64,000 nt of DNA from Citrobacter sedlakii NBRC 105722 (GCF_000759835.1 NZ_BBNB01000001.1:124001-188000); one strand, 5' to 3'. Positions 16,301-25,017 are shown, counted from the stretch's first letter. Notes: generated by a model not told the origin, from the sequence alone. Translations and numbers: made by a program.

Positions 16301-17459
16301 GCAGCAGATCCACTTCGCCGCTAAGCGCGCTGGCGTTAACAGAGCCGGTCAATCCGGAGCCCACCAGACCGACGGAGGTGGTTGTAGCCGTGTTCAACAG
16401 CAGATCGCCGGTCATCTGACTGGCCGTCAGCGCTGCGTTGAGACGGTCGCTGGCGGCCAGTGCGGTTATGCCTGTCACCTGGCTGTTTGCCAGCGTCAGG
16501 TCGAGGGTCTTACCTTTGGCGATATCAATAGCATTTGCGGCAGTGGTGGCCTTTAGGGTGCTGTCATCAACCGTCACCGTATTCAGACCGCCAGTCGCGG
16601 CAATTTTCAGCGAGCCGGTTAGCTGGCTTTTGTTTTTCAGCGTGACGCTGTTGGTTTTATCGGTATTGCCGCCGGAAATAAGAATCGCATTTTCATTAGC
16701 TATTGCTGCATCGCGGGTATCGATCGCACTGTTATCTACGGCAATGGTGATATCGTCTTTCGCGTAGGCGACGTTGATATTGCCTTTGTTAATCGCACTG
16801 TCGCTGACCGAAATACTATTTTTTCCTGCGCTGCCGGTCAGGATCCGGCCATTCAGCACACTGCCGTTGCGGATGTCGATGGTGTTATCGCCGGTATCGT
16901 AATACGAGAGGTAGATCGCCGAACCGCGGGCGTAATATTTACTGCGCTGGGGCGCTTTCTGCGTCTCGTCATAATCCGTATTCGCATTAGCGCCATTCAA
17001 TGTGGATTTATCCACCGTGATGATCGTGTTGGTTTTATTTGTGAGATTCCCACCCGCTTCCAGCCAGTCAACGGTAGCGTTATTTACCAGGTGAATTCCC
17101 GCTGTACCATTTTTACTGGCGTTAATGTAATAACCGCTTAAATTTGCGCCATCGACGACCAGATGCTGAATGTCGTTTGCGCTACGCGATGATGTACCGC
17201 TGGCGAAATAGACGTTTTGTGTTTGTGCCTGGGCATTGATGGCCGCCTCCTGGGTAGGCAGCGTAAGATACCAGGCAGTCGGTGTCGGCTTAACAGGGGA
17301 GGTCATCTGAAATTCTTTCAAATTACAGATCCCGTCCGTGTACGTTGTGCAATCAGCAGCTGCGGGCGCGGCAAAAAGCACCATGCTACTGCCGACAATC
17401 AGGCTAATACTTTTAGCCAGAGGGGTAAGGCTTAATTTATTTTCCATAATATTTGCCAT
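13320..17459 (-). CDS. AIDA-type autotransporter adhesin
   Basis: A 1379-residue type Va autotransporter. A signal peptide ends near residue 35 (FAAPAAA). The passenger, about 40 to 1080, is built of short repeating beta-helix units rich in Asn, Ser, Thr and Ala (for example NTIDIRNGSVLNGRILTG and NSVTLKNKSQLTGSLKIAA). The C-terminal ~285 residues form the outer-membrane barrel, ending VMVSWQLTF with the terminal Phe needed for BamA. Two cysteines, Cys37 and Cys45, sit at the very start of the mature passenger. No protease triad or RGD motif was seen, so a surface adhesin or aggregation factor is the best guess. An in-frame ATG at 17447 is an alternative start. The LuxR-type gene at 17776 diverges from it. 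Confidence 0.88.
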   Translation of the reverse strand: MANIMENKLSLTPLAKSISLIVGSSMVLFAAPAAADCTTYTDGICNLKEFQMTSPVKPTPTAWYLTLPTQEAAINAQAQTQNVYFASGTSSRSANDIQHLVVDGANLSGYYINASKNGTAGIHLVNNATVDWLEAGGNLTNKTNTIITVDKSTLNGANANTDYDETQKAPQRSKYYARGSAIYLSYYDTGDNTIDIRNGSVLNGRILTGSAGKNSISVSDSAINKGNINVAYAKDDITIAVDNSAIDTRDAAIANENAILISGGNTDKTNSVTLKNKSQLTGSLKIAATGGLNTVTVDDSTLKATTAANAIDIAKGKTLDLTLANSQVTGITALAASDRLNAALTASQMTGDLLLNTATTTSVGLVGSGLTGSVNASALSGEVDLLLKDSQISGDVTLKDGDIVRGNVILDNAQVGGQLYGNANSTLTLMESMTQLQGDKFSRFGKLNVRATTTLGGGFSDNNVGTLLEVTGGVINAPVALSAGKLIFNQARLIADSLSLRDSASLELTQNSHLETHSSQLFSTVANVDGATQFNETGSRLTLSESTLTLTDDTYQLAWLKSVNQLLGSQSGASLVMTGQLMNNDTVTGEATVTDAATAGAVLANVDVVADKNRVVVGSAQAMSNQEIAVANSFGAASLRLEGAGDASVAIVGGKSLTLTGASGGSLISVAGNPDAEVNVDVESGSLNLGTLATANTTDYLRGQLNIGQDGALNVVSGDHTVTSAAASGIVSQGEISIGNQAVLHANVELVGSGAMAVDGTLDAGKLLATADADGLSQAKIFVGHDAAAGKLIASEVDLHGASVFIDPQWQQNATIDTASQAAFGGENVNGRLTVGQNALLVLGDTRLQPAIDDFASTGLAWSPTGVTAALAIATPQTLIASQGGIRVDGSLSQPSSDYAATLNRAQFGEQSLLIVNSESTTRGNAALNATDGNLDVASSAQLYVKDAKANQNYTIAHGFNNIEIAGSGWQDNNLILNKLLSAKTTWQEGDVIVTTVAKAAQDVLPGVVTTHALDTMIAQGINDTQSGAAGLRFLSQAVESPHIGVQEVVNTVNSAAQLAVAAGVQATTLATGLAASRTIQQRMSLAHPEFAAGDGTVWVQALYGNQRARDFSAGQADYGFDTDYYGVMLGGEGAWDSAIGPMRTGIAAHAGRGNTDSSGDFNTTHNDFDFWGVSLYQNWRRDAVNVTADIGFSANSNDIEQDLPGWTNQGRKLNGDVDSQLLTAGLTAEYRVENQVVNVIPYAGVRYNQLKTKGFTTRNANHETVFKTDEETQNIWQFPAGVKLSKTFALDSGWDLSTQADVAVITRAGDTHSDTRIRAQGISATDAITANITDKTAFAGQLGMTLHKGDMAWGVGYGANVSDHSSDQKVMVSWQLTF

Positions 17460-17573
17460 CCAGTTGCTGAGGAACCTTGAAAAGTAGTGAACCAGGAAAC
17501 TATTTACCCTTAGTTACATTTCGAAATTTAGCAAACGACGAGAATGAGTGATATAGGACGTCAGATTACGACT

Positions 17574-17587
17574 TAAGAAAAATCCTA
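17574..17587. promoter_or_regulatory. RcsAB-like box 1
   Basis: TAAGAAAAATCCTA matches the RcsAB box TAAGAATATTCCTA at 12 of 14 positions. It lies about 115 bases upstream of the autotransporter start. Confidence 0.55.
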
Positions 17588-17676
17588 ATGTTGGCATAAC
17601 ACTTTGTTTTATATGGTGCTTAAAATTAAATTCATCACCAAAACTGTGCGTGGTAGCACATTTTGTTACTCCGGGA

Positions 17677-17690
17677 TTAAGAATTATCTT
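17677..17690. promoter_or_regulatory. RcsAB-like box 2 and regulator promoter
   Basis: TAAGAATTATCTTA matches the RcsAB box at 11 of 14 positions. It runs into a good -10 element, TATACT (17689-17694), which would start transcription of the LuxR-type gene about 75 bases ahead of its GTG. Binding here could block that promoter. Confidence 0.45.
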
Positions 17691-17775
17691 ATACTGCCGG
17701 GAGCCTTCTGATTTGCGGGCCATTTAAAATATGCTGTAAATAGTTTTATAAAAACCATGTCAAAGGAATGGAAAC

Positions 17776-18387
17776 GTGATTGTTGTTATCACATCGTGTG
17801 GATACTTTAAGAAAGGATTTGGCTATATTATTGAAGAAATCAGAAGAGAGCATCATTCATTTTCAGAAGTCCGCTATGTTAATCATATTCGCGAGATTCA
17901 CAAAAAAAGTATTGCTAAGATCAAAGCCATTATTGTGGACTATGGCGAAAGCAATACCCAACTGTTGAGTGAATTGTTCGATTTTAAATCTCACTATCCT
18001 GAGAGTTATATCGTATTGATTACCCGAGAGCGGTGCTACGAAAGCACCATTGATAATATTATTATCAATTCAATCTCGGAATTCAGTATCGACTGTAAGG
18101 CTGTGATCAAAAAAATCAGCAGCTTTCTGGAGAATTTTAAAGAAGGAAATCAAAAAATCGTCATTACCAAAAACATGAAATTGTATCATCTGGAAAAGGA
18201 AGCCCAGCTGTCACAAAAAGAGGTGAGTCTGCTGCCTTACATCATGTTTGGTAAGAAGAATAAAGAAATTTCGCGACAGTTTAATCTGAGCGAAAAGACC
18301 GTTTGCCATCATCGCAGGAATATCTACAAAAAATTCGCGGTGGAGAATCTGGCTGGACTGTATCACAAGATTGAGGAGAAGGACTAA
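17776..18387 (+). CDS. Atypical LuxR-family regulator (RcsA/BglJ-like)
   Basis: A 203-residue protein with a GTG start eight bases after an AAGGA site. The C-terminal ~60 residues form a LuxR helix-turn-helix (LSQKEVSLLPYIMFGKKNKEI, then SEKTVCHHRRNIYKKF). The N-terminal ~120 residues are receiver-like in outline, with Asp55 at the expected strand end, but the acidic pair that holds magnesium is missing (the first strand reads IVVITSCGY). This resembles RcsA, BglJ and GadE-type partners that work without phosphorylation, often as heterodimers with RcsB. It has low G+C compared with its neighbours, a sign of transfer. It diverges from the autotransporter gene, which it probably controls. Confidence 0.75.
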   Translation: MIVVITSCGYFKKGFGYIIEEIRREHHSFSEVRYVNHIREIHKKSIAKIKAIIVDYGESNTQLLSELFDFKSHYPESYIVLITRERCYESTIDNIIINSISEFSIDCKAVIKKISSFLENFKEGNQKIVITKNMKLYHLEKEAQLSQKEVSLLPYIMFGKKNKEISRQFNLSEKTVCHHRRNIYKKFAVENLAGLYHKIEEKD

Positions 18388-18409
18388 AAAAGCCCCGCGC
18401 AGGCGGGGC
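18386..18409 (-). terminator. Terminator of marRAB
   Basis: A GCCCCGC / GCGGGGC stem is followed on the minus strand by six Ts. It lies 9 bases past the marB stop and also just after the LuxR-type gene. Confidence 0.85.
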
Positions 18410-18417
18410 AAGACGAA

Positions 18418-18636
18418 TCAGAGTCGGTGCCGGTTGTAATAAGGCACGCCCAGTTCGTCGGACTTGTCGCTTCCCGTGCCCATATGGTTCAGATCGAACG
18501 GTGACTGTTCCTGAGCGGTTGGAATCAGCATCGTGTCGCGATTATCTGATGTCGAAAGCTGGGCGGGTTGCTCTGCAACGCTCTGGCCGGAAATAACCAG
18601 CAGCAGGGCCAGCATTACAGAAGACAACAGTTTCAT
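18418..18636 (-). CDS. marB: Periplasmic protein MarB
   Basis: A 72-residue secreted protein, third gene of marRAB. A signal peptide covers about residues 1-21 (SGQSVA, then EQP). The C-terminal half, FDLNHMGTGSDKSDELGVPYYN, is nearly identical to E. coli MarB. In E. coli, MarB lowers the level of marA by an unknown route. It follows marA by about 32 bases and is followed at once by a strong terminator. Confidence 0.94.
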   Translation of the reverse strand: MKLLSSVMLALLLVISGQSVAEQPAQLSTSDNRDTMLIPTAQEQSPFDLNHMGTGSDKSDELGVPYYNRHRL

Positions 18637-18668
18637 GATTTCCTCGATTACGTCGTTTACAGGCGATT

Positions 18669-19055
18669 TTAGCTACAATGGTTTAGCGGGTGCAGATACC
18701 GTGATTCCCCGTGCATATTGGTAATACGGTATTTATGCGGCGGAACGTCGAAATAGTTTTTGAAGGTCCGGGTCAGCGTTTGCTGCGACTCGAAACCGTA
18801 ACGTTCGGCCAGGTATAAAATAGGCTCGTTACTTTCCTTTAATTTCTGCGCTATTTCCGTCATCTTACGGCTGCGGATGTACTGACCTAACGAATGGCCG
18901 GTCTCTTTTTTAAACATCCGCTGCAGGTGCCATTTGGAGTAACCTGAACGCTCAGACACTTTTTCCAGTGAGAGCGGCGATTCCAGGTTATCTTCGATCC
19001 AGTCCAAAATGCTATGAATGGTGATAGCGTCAGTATTGCGTCTGGACATCGTCAT
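18669..19055 (-). CDS. marA: AraC-family activator MarA
   Basis: A 128-residue activator consisting only of the two helix-turn-helix motifs of the AraC/XylS family (about residues 12-110), nearly identical to E. coli MarA ([38 protein letters not shown]). As a monomer it binds marboxes and turns on acrAB-tolC, micF and other multidrug and oxidative stress genes. The C-terminal tail differs slightly from E. coli. It follows marR by 14 bases in the marRAB operon and activates its own operon at the marbox near 19583. Confidence 0.97.
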   Translation of the reverse strand: MTMSRRNTDAITIHSILDWIEDNLESPLSLEKVSERSGYSKWHLQRMFKKETGHSLGQYIRSRKMTEIAQKLKESNEPILYLAERYGFESQQTLTRTFKNYFDVPPHKYRITNMHGESRYLHPLNHCS

Positions 19056-19069
19056 ACCTCTTTTTGTTT

Positions 19070-19504
19070 TTACGGCAGAACTTTCTTGAGCAAATACTCA
19101 AGCGTTGCCACTTCGTCAGCCGTTAGGTTTTTTGTTAATTCCTGGTGCAGGTCTTGCCCTACTAATTGATGACATTGCTCACATATTGCCGCGCCGTGTT
19201 CGGTCAGTGTGACCAACACGCCGCGCTTGTCATTCGGGTTAGGGTGTCGGTCGACCCAGCCTTTACAGACCAGACGGTCGAGCATTCGCGTTAGCGCGCC
19301 AAGATCGACGGACAGCACTTTTTTCAACTCAACCGGGGTGATACAACCTGCGCAGCGAATCGAGCAAAGCACCTTAAACTGCGATGCCGTGATATCCAGC
19401 GGCGAGAGGTACTCGTTCAGCAGGCGATCTTTTTTCTGATTAACCATGTAGATCAAGCGACCCAGCGGAATGATGTCGTTGAATAAGTCACTGGTGCTTT
19501 TCAC
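19070..19504 (-). CDS. marR: Multiple antibiotic resistance repressor MarR
   Basis: A 144-residue winged-helix repressor with the sequence of E. coli MarR ([40 protein letters not shown]). It starts with GTG, as in E. coli. The dimer binds two sites in marO and is released by salicylate, phenolic drugs or copper-driven oxidation of the conserved cysteine, which is present in the CSIRC segment. No disrupting change is visible, so the operon should be inducible rather than constitutive. Confidence 0.97.
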   Translation of the reverse strand: MKSTSDLFNDIIPLGRLIYMVNQKKDRLLNEYLSPLDITASQFKVLCSIRCAGCITPVELKKVLSVDLGALTRMLDRLVCKGWVDRHPNPNDKRGVLVTLTEHGAAICEQCHQLVGQDLHQELTKNLTADEVATLEYLLKKVLP

Positions 19505-19509
19505 AATGG

Positions 19510-19556
19510 TTGCCCTGGCAAGTATTTAGTTACGGCAGATAATATTGCCCAGGCAA
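19510..19556. promoter_or_regulatory. marO: MarR operator sites II and I
   Basis: Two near-palindromes match the E. coli MarR sites: TTGCCCTGGCAAGTA at 19510-19524, just ahead of the marR GTG, and TTGCCCAGGCAA at 19545-19556. Confidence 0.88.
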
Positions 19557-19582
19557 CTATAAGTCAAACGAATGAATTGGCC

Positions 19583-19602
19583 GATCACACGATTTGCTAA
19601 AA
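19583..19602 (-). promoter_or_regulatory. marbox of the mar promoter
   Basis: On the minus strand TTTTAGCAAATCGTGTGATC closely matches the E. coli mar marbox (ATTTAGCAAAACGTGGCATC). MarA, SoxS and Rob bind it to activate marRAB. Confidence 0.75.
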
Positions 19603-19611
19603 GCCGTTTTG

Positions 19612-19627
19612 CGTGATCTGCATCACG
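19612..19627. promoter_or_regulatory. CRP-like site between marRAB and marC
   Basis: CGTGA-N6-TCACG differs from the CRP consensus TGTGA-N6-TCACA by one base in each arm and is fully symmetrical. Confidence 0.45.
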
Positions 19628-19761
19628 TTCAAATATGTTAATGATAATTAGACATTATGAGTTTTTGACGCTCATGAATGCTTACAGCCGCGGAATGGCG
19701 AAGGAGACGGGTTTCCACTTATACTTGCCGCCAGACGATCGAAACAGGAACTGAAGCCATT

Positions 19762-20427
19762 ATGATGGAGTTGTTTAAAGCGATAGGACTGGGGCTGGTG
19801 GTGATTCTGCCGCTGGCGAATCCGTTAACGACCGTAGCGTTATTTCTTGGCCTCGCCGGAAACATGAACAGCGCAGAGCGCAACCGCCAGTCGCTGATGG
19901 CCTCGGTTTATGTGTTTGCCATCATGATGGTGGCCTACTATGCCGGTCAACTGGTAATGAATACGTTTGGCATCTCCATTCCCGGTCTGCGTATTGCCGG
20001 TGGGTTAATTGTGGCGTTTATTGGTTTTCGGATGCTATTTCCGCAGCAGAAGGCGCATGAATCGCCGGAAGCGAAAAGTAAGTCGGAAGAGCTTGTTGAT
20101 GAGCCCACCGCTAACATCGCCTTTGTGCCGCTGGCAATGCCGAGCACTGCAGGTCCGGGTACGATTGCGATGATCATCAGTTCGGCATCCACGGTACGCC
20201 ATGGCGCCGATTTCCCGGACTGGGTGATTACCGTTGCGCCGCCCATTATCTTTGCCGCCGTCGCCGTGATCCTCTGGGGCTGTCTGCGCAGTTCCGGCGC
20301 CATTATGCGTCTGGTGGGTAAGGGCGGTATTGAAGCAATTTCCCGCCTGATGGGCTTTTTGCTGGTTTGTATGGGCGTGCAGTTTATTATTAACGGCGTT
20401 CTGGAAATTATTAAAACCTACCCCTAA
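19762..20427 (+). CDS. marC: MarC-family inner-membrane protein
   Basis: With the ATG at 19762 the protein has 221 residues, the same as E. coli MarC; the frame extends upstream to 19678 without homology. It has about six membrane helices and the family motifs [21 protein letters not shown] N-terminus and [15 protein letters not shown] (about residue 128). It is divergent from marRAB across the mar operators. Despite the name, work in E. coli found no part for MarC in drug resistance, and its function is unknown. Confidence 0.94.
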   Translation: MMELFKAIGLGLVVILPLANPLTTVALFLGLAGNMNSAERNRQSLMASVYVFAIMMVAYYAGQLVMNTFGISIPGLRIAGGLIVAFIGFRMLFPQQKAHESPEAKSKSEELVDEPTANIAFVPLAMPSTAGPGTIAMIISSASTVRHGADFPDWVITVAPPIIFAAVAVILWGCLRSSGAIMRLVGKGGIEAISRLMGFLLVCMGVQFIINGVLEIIKTYP

Positions 20428-20440
20428 TGCGCACGTCATA

Positions 20441-20471
20441 CCGTCCTGGTCGGTCCTTCCGGTCAGGACGG
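20441..20471. terminator. Hairpin between marC and sotB
   Basis: CCGTCCTG (20441-20448) pairs with CAGGACGG (20464-20471). There is no T-run on either side. It lies between convergent genes, so a bidirectional stop is plausible. Confidence 0.4.
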
Positions 20472-20483
20472 ATTCACGCTTTA

Positions 20484-21680
20484 TCAGCTATGCTGAGGTT
20501 GTTCTTCCAGCGAGACAGGCCATTTCCGAAAAATGATGATCGACCAAATCAGCGCGGCCAGCGCCGGGACGGCGCCGACGTACCCCACGGACGACATTGA
20601 GCCGTGCAGGCTTACCTGATTGCCCAGCAGCGCGCCAGCGCCAATGCCGATATTGAAGATGCCAGAGAATAACGCCATCGCCACGTCGGTGGCATCGGGC
20701 GCCAGCGCCAGCACTTTTACCTGCATCCCGAGACCAATCACCATAATGGCAATCCCCCAGAAAATACTCAGGACGGCGAGATGCATTTCGCTGCCCGCCG
20801 CAGGCAACAGCAGCAAGAGACATACCGTCAGCAACATGATTGCGACGCTAATCAGCGCCGACGCGTGCTGGTTGCCTAGCTTACCAAACACGACGCTGCC
20901 AATAATGCCTGCTCCGCCCAGCACCAACAGCAGCACGGTAGCGAAATTGGCGCTCAACCCGGCGACGGTCTGAACAAACGGTTCAATGTAACTGTAAGCG
21001 GTATAATGAGCGGTTACCACGACAACGGTCAGTAGATAAAGGCTCACCAGCGCCGGCCGGCGAAATAACAGCGGCAGGCTTTTTAACGAGCCGGAATGTT
21101 CACTGGGTAATGTCGGCAACAATTTTATCAAACAAACGAGGGTGACCAACGCGCCCATACCGATCGCGAAAAATGTGGTACGCCAGCCAAAATACTGACC
21201 GACAATGCGTCCGATCGGCAGGCCAAGCACCATCGCCAGCGCGGTGCCGGTGGCGATTAAGCTCAGCGCTTGCGCGCGCTTCCCGGCGGGGGCCAGACGG
21301 ATCGCCAGTGAGGCGGTAATCGACCAGAAGATCGCATGCGCAAAGGCGATACCGATACGGCTAAGCACCAGCACGGTGAAATTCCACGCCAGAAACGACA
21401 GGACATGGCTGGCAATAAACAACACGAACAAACCAATCAACAGCTTACGTCGTTCGACCTGGCTGGTCAGCAGCATGAACGGCAGCGACATCAGCGCCAC
21501 GACCCATGCGTAGATGGTCAACATAATCCCGACCTGGGCGGTTTGCATATGAAAGCTCTGCGCGATATCAGACAGCAGACCGACAGGGACGAATTCCGTG
21601 GTATTAAAAATAAACGCTGCAATGGCAAGCGTAACTACCCGTAGCCACGCGACCTTGCGGGAAACAGTGTGAGTTGTCAT
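20484..21680 (-). CDS. sotB: Sugar efflux transporter SotB
   Basis: A 398-residue major-facilitator exporter, near-identical over most of its length to E. coli SotB (YdeA), with 12 helices and the loop [11 protein letters not shown] after helix 2. Known role: export of L-arabinose and IPTG-like sugars, limiting their build-up. The start [20 protein letters not shown] aligns with the E. coli start. A GTGAC-N3-GTCAC palindrome lies 105-117 bases upstream. Confidence 0.95.
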   Translation of the reverse strand: MTTHTVSRKVAWLRVVTLAIAAFIFNTTEFVPVGLLSDIAQSFHMQTAQVGIMLTIYAWVVALMSLPFMLLTSQVERRKLLIGLFVLFIASHVLSFLAWNFTVLVLSRIGIAFAHAIFWSITASLAIRLAPAGKRAQALSLIATGTALAMVLGLPIGRIVGQYFGWRTTFFAIGMGALVTLVCLIKLLPTLPSEHSGSLKSLPLLFRRPALVSLYLLTVVVVTAHYTAYSYIEPFVQTVAGLSANFATVLLLVLGGAGIIGSVVFGKLGNQHASALISVAIMLLTVCLLLLLPAAGSEMHLAVLSIFWGIAIMVIGLGMQVKVLALAPDATDVAMALFSGIFNIGIGAGALLGNQVSLHGSMSSVGYVGAVPALAALIWSIIIFRKWPVSLEEQPQHS

Positions 21681-21784
21681 AGAAATGAGTCGGGTTAGTT
21701 GCGAAAGGATGAGAAGGCGATCTTAAAACGTTTATTGGCGAAAAGACAATCATTTTGTGATTCAGATCTCCTTTTACTGGATAA

Positions 21785-21797
21785 GTGACGTTGTCAC
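21785..21797. repeat. GTGAC-N3-GTCAC palindrome upstream of sotB and phzF-like gene
   Basis: GTGACGTTGTCAC in the divergent gap, identical over 13 bases to the copy at 59831. It is 105-117 bases upstream of sotB and about 78 bases upstream of the PhzF-family start. A possible regulator site; see findings. Confidence 0.45.
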
Positions 21798-21874
21798 ATA
21801 AAAGAGATTGACGCTTGTGAATATTCTGTATTTATGCCACTTTGCAAGAAAGCAATGACAGACGGGGCAACGGC

Positions 21875-22663
21875 ATGAAAGAGATTGATTTTTATCTGGT
21901 TGATGCGTTCAGCGATAGCGCATTCGGGGGCAATGCCGCGGCAGTTTGTCTGCTTGATGACTGGCTGCCTGACGCCATCCTGCAGAAGATGGCGCAGCAG
22001 CATAATCAATCGGAAACCGCCTTTATCGTCCGCCAGCAAAGCGGTTTTTCCCTGCGCTGGTTTACCACCCGTAATGAGGTTAATCTTTGCGGCCATGCCA
22101 CGCTTGCCAGCGCGCATGTCATTTTCAGTCACCTTAATTATCCTGATAGTAGACTTCATTTTGATACGCTTTCCGGTCGTCTGACCGTTGAGCGTTGCGA
22201 CGAATGGTTAACACTGGACTTTCCCGCTGGCGCGACCGAAGAACAGACGCCGCCGCCGGAAATGCTTCGCGCGCTGGGAATAGAACAGTATCTCCACGCC
22301 CGCAAAGGACGCGCCTGGATGATTGAGCTGGCAAGCCGTCAACAGGTGGAGTCGCTCACCCCGGCGATTGGCGCAATGCGACCCGGCGAACATAAAGTCT
22401 CGGTAACCGCGGCAGGTGACGGCGAATATGATTTTGTGAGTCGCTTTTTCTCCCCTGGCGAGGCGGTATGGGAAGATCCGGTCACGGGCTCTGCGCATAC
22501 GATGCTCATTCCGTACTGGGGCGCAAAGCTCAATAAAACGCAAATGCTTGCCCGTCAGGTCTCCGCTCGCGGCGGCGACGTGCGCTGCGAGTGGCGAAAC
22601 GATCGGGTACTGATGGGCGGAAAGGCGAGAACGTATTTAACGGGTAAGATTATAACGGGTTAA
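21875..22663 (+). CDS. PhzF-family isomerase/epimerase
   Basis: A 262-residue protein (ATG at 21875) of the PhzF/diaminopimelate-epimerase-like fold with two related halves. The N-terminal motif FYLVDAFSDSAFGGNAAAVCLL and the catalytic Glu47 in QSETAFIV are clear, as is the second-half DPVTGSAHTMLIPYW. The family includes trans-2,3-dihydro-3-hydroxyanthranilate isomerase of phenazine synthesis, but no phenazine genes are present here and most enteric members have no known substrate. The ribosome site is weak. It stands alone between sotB and a LysR gene. Confidence 0.85.
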   Translation: MKEIDFYLVDAFSDSAFGGNAAAVCLLDDWLPDAILQKMAQQHNQSETAFIVRQQSGFSLRWFTTRNEVNLCGHATLASAHVIFSHLNYPDSRLHFDTLSGRLTVERCDEWLTLDFPAGATEEQTPPPEMLRALGIEQYLHARKGRAWMIELASRQQVESLTPAIGAMRPGEHKVSVTAAGDGEYDFVSRFFSPGEAVWEDPVTGSAHTMLIPYWGAKLNKTQMLARQVSARGGDVRCEWRNDRVLMGGKARTYLTGKIITG

Positions 22664-22800
22664 CCGGGGTCAGTTTGGATATCGAAAATGATCGTACGTT
22701 AAGGTTGTTTTTTGACCTTTCTACTTTCCACTGTGCGCCAAATACGGACGCTATTCACCCGTTCATGTCCCGGCCTTGTGTTAAATATCCTCTTTACCCC

Positions 22801-23685
22801 TTAAATTCTCAAGGCATCAATCACCGCTCGTAAAGCAGGCGACACATTACGATGTGGATAATAGAGGAATGATCCTTCCAGACGCTGACTATAACGTTGT
22901 AGGACTCTGATGAGCGTCCCCGATTCTAAATCATCGGAAACCAGTTCTTCGGGGACATAAGCCAGCCCTAATCCTAGTCTGGCGGCTTTGGCTTCCATAT
23001 AACTGTCAGCGAAAGCCCATTGTCCCTGTGGCCGATGGGTGATTTTTTTACCCTCCTGATGGAGTTCCCAGTCATACAAACTGCCGTCGCCGAACTGGTA
23101 GGCGATGCAGGGATGAACCACTAAATCCTCCGGGGTGTGCGGAAACCCGTAGCGACGAAAGTGTTCTGGCGCACCGACAACGGCCATCTCCATATCGGGA
23201 GAGATGCGCACTGCAATCATGCCGCTGCCAACTTCTGGCCCCAGACGTACGCCCGCATCGAACCTCTCTGTAATGATATCTACAAACCGACTTTCACTGA
23301 TGAGTTCCAGCCTGATATCAGGGTAGCGCTGCTTAAACACCGCAAGCTTCGGCAAGAGCACTTTATCGATAGCGTGCTGGCTGGCATTGATGCGCACTAA
23401 ACCCGATGGAGTCTGGCGGTAGTGGGCCAGCGTGGCAAGCCCCATATCAAGTGCATCGAATCCTGACTCGACGGTGCGGTAGAGCTGCTCACCGGCATGG
23501 GTAAGCGATAATTTCCGTGTCGTGCGAACAAGAAGTCGGATACCCAGCCGATCTTCAAGTTCACGTACAGAGCGGCTTATTCCTGATTGCGCCAGGCCAA
23601 GACGCTTTGCTGCGGCGGTAAAACTCCCTTCCCGAACAACCAGCATAAAAAGGTAGAGATCGTTGTAGTTTTCTCGTTTTGCCAC
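22801..23685 (-). CDS. LysR-family regulator of the adjacent hydrolase
   Basis: A 294-residue LysR-type regulator. The winged helix-turn-helix covers residues 8-65 (GSFTAAAKRLGLAQSGISRSVRELE) and the co-inducer domain about 92-294. It belongs by appearance to the large group with DsdC/YafC-like effector domains. It diverges from the secreted hydrolase gene at 23855, and a 7-bp inverted repeat operator lies between them, so autoregulation and control of the hydrolase and perhaps the MFS gene after it are likely. The ligand is unknown. Confidence 0.85.
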   Translation of the reverse strand: MAKRENYNDLYLFMLVVREGSFTAAAKRLGLAQSGISRSVRELEDRLGIRLLVRTTRKLSLTHAGEQLYRTVESGFDALDMGLATLAHYRQTPSGLVRINASQHAIDKVLLPKLAVFKQRYPDIRLELISESRFVDIITERFDAGVRLGPEVGSGMIAVRISPDMEMAVVGAPEHFRRYGFPHTPEDLVVHPCIAYQFGDGSLYDWELHQEGKKITHRPQGQWAFADSYMEAKAARLGLGLAYVPEELVSDDLESGTLIRVLQRYSQRLEGSFLYYPHRNVSPALRAVIDALRI

Positions 23686-23754
23686 CTTTATACCCTCGTA
23701 TCATCATCACTATTCATAACAACATGGTATTAATTTTAGCAATTTTTAGCCTCT

Positions 23755-23777
23755 AATCAGCACTAATTATGCTGATT
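23755..23777. promoter_or_regulatory. LysR-type operator at the hydrolase promoter
   Basis: AATCAGC-N9-GCTGATT is a perfect 7-bp inverted repeat. Its right arm runs into a consensus TATAAT (23777-23782), the probable -10 of the hydrolase gene. Confidence 0.6.
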
Positions 23778-23854
23778 ATAATATTCGCATTGCAACAAAG
23801 CACAGCAGAGTTGTCCGTATGAAACCTGTTTTCTAAAACGTTTTCAGGAGTATT

Positions 23855-24994
23855 TTGATGACCATTTTCACCAAAAAACTAACGGCCACGATCCCCGCCA
23901 TGCTGCTATGTGCGTCATTAAGTGGAGTAACGACGATGAGTTATGCTGACACATCCAACCCTAACAGCCCCGTTTCGCTTATCAATACGTGGGATAAAAC
24001 CTTTGCCGAAAGTACCAAGGTCGATCACCGTAAGGTGACCTTTCAGAACCGCTACGGGATCACTTTAGTTGGGGACCTTTACGTGCCGAAAGAGCGCGGC
24101 GAGCGTAAGCTGGCAGCTATTGCCATAAGCGGACCTTTCGGTGCGGTCAAAGAGCAATCCAGTGGCCTGTACGCTCAGACGTTGGCTGAAAAGGGATTTA
24201 TTACTCTGGCTTTCGACCCTTCATATACGGGCGAAAGCGGCGGCCAACCGCGTAACGTCGCGTCGCCGGATATCAACACCGAGGATTTTAGCGCGGCGGT
24301 TGATTTCCTGGGGCTGCAAAAAGAGGTGGATCGCAACCGTATCGGCCTGCTAGGGATTTGCGGCTGGGGCGGCATGGCCTTAAATGATGCCGCGATGGAT
24401 ACCCGCGTTAAGGCCGTGGCGACCAGCGTTATGTATGACATGAGCCGCGCGATGGGGCATGGCGTGGGGGAGGGTAAAGACCGCTACACGACCGCCGATC
24501 GTCGTACCGTATTGCAGTATCTGAATGCCCAGCGCTGGAAAGACGCCGAAAACGGCACTGTCGCTCCCGGCGGACATGATATTTATGTCGACGAGAAGGG
24601 CCAGGCAACCACTTCTGAGCGTATTTTGCCGGAAACCTTGCCTGCTAATCCGAACCCGGTTTTAAAAGAATTCTTTGATTATTACCGCATGCCGCGTGGT
24701 TTCCATGAGCGTTCGGTCAACTCAACCGGCGCATGGAATGCGACAATGCCTCTGTCGTTTATGAATATGCCACTGCTGAGTTACGCCAATGAAGTGACTA
24801 TCCCGACACTCATCGTGACCGGCGAAAAAGCCCATTCACGCTATTTTGCGGAAGATGCCTTTAAGGCTATCGGCAGCAAAGAGAAAGAACTGGTGATTAT
24901 TCCGAATGCAAACCATGTAGATTTATACGACAACGCTGCGGGTAAGATCCCATTTGCTAAATTTGAACAGTTCTTTGAGACCAACTTAAGATAA
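23855..24994 (+). CDS. Secreted alpha/beta hydrolase
   Basis: A 379-residue protein with a signal peptide (about residues 1-31, cleavage SYA before Asp-Thr). The rest is an alpha/beta-hydrolase of the YcjY/DltE-like group (FDPSYTGESGG near 120). At the nucleophile elbow the sequence is LGICGWGG, placing Cys169 where most hydrolases have Ser, as in dienelactone hydrolases. The catalytic His is likely in NANHVDLYD near the C-terminus. Substrate unknown; ester, lactone or amide cleavage in the periplasm is possible. An AGGAG site precedes the ATG. It is divergent from a LysR gene, ends at a terminator, and is followed by an efflux pump. Confidence 0.8.
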   Translation: MMTIFTKKLTATIPAMLLCASLSGVTTMSYADTSNPNSPVSLINTWDKTFAESTKVDHRKVTFQNRYGITLVGDLYVPKERGERKLAAIAISGPFGAVKEQSSGLYAQTLAEKGFITLAFDPSYTGESGGQPRNVASPDINTEDFSAAVDFLGLQKEVDRNRIGLLGICGWGGMALNDAAMDTRVKAVATSVMYDMSRAMGHGVGEGKDRYTTADRRTVLQYLNAQRWKDAENGTVAPGGHDIYVDEKGQATTSERILPETLPANPNPVLKEFFDYYRMPRGFHERSVNSTGAWNATMPLSFMNMPLLSYANEVTIPTLIVTGEKAHSRYFAEDAFKAIGSKEKELVIIPNANHVDLYDNAAGKIPFAKFEQFFETNLR

Positions 24995-25017
24995 TCCACT
25001 GAGCACACGTTGCCGGG

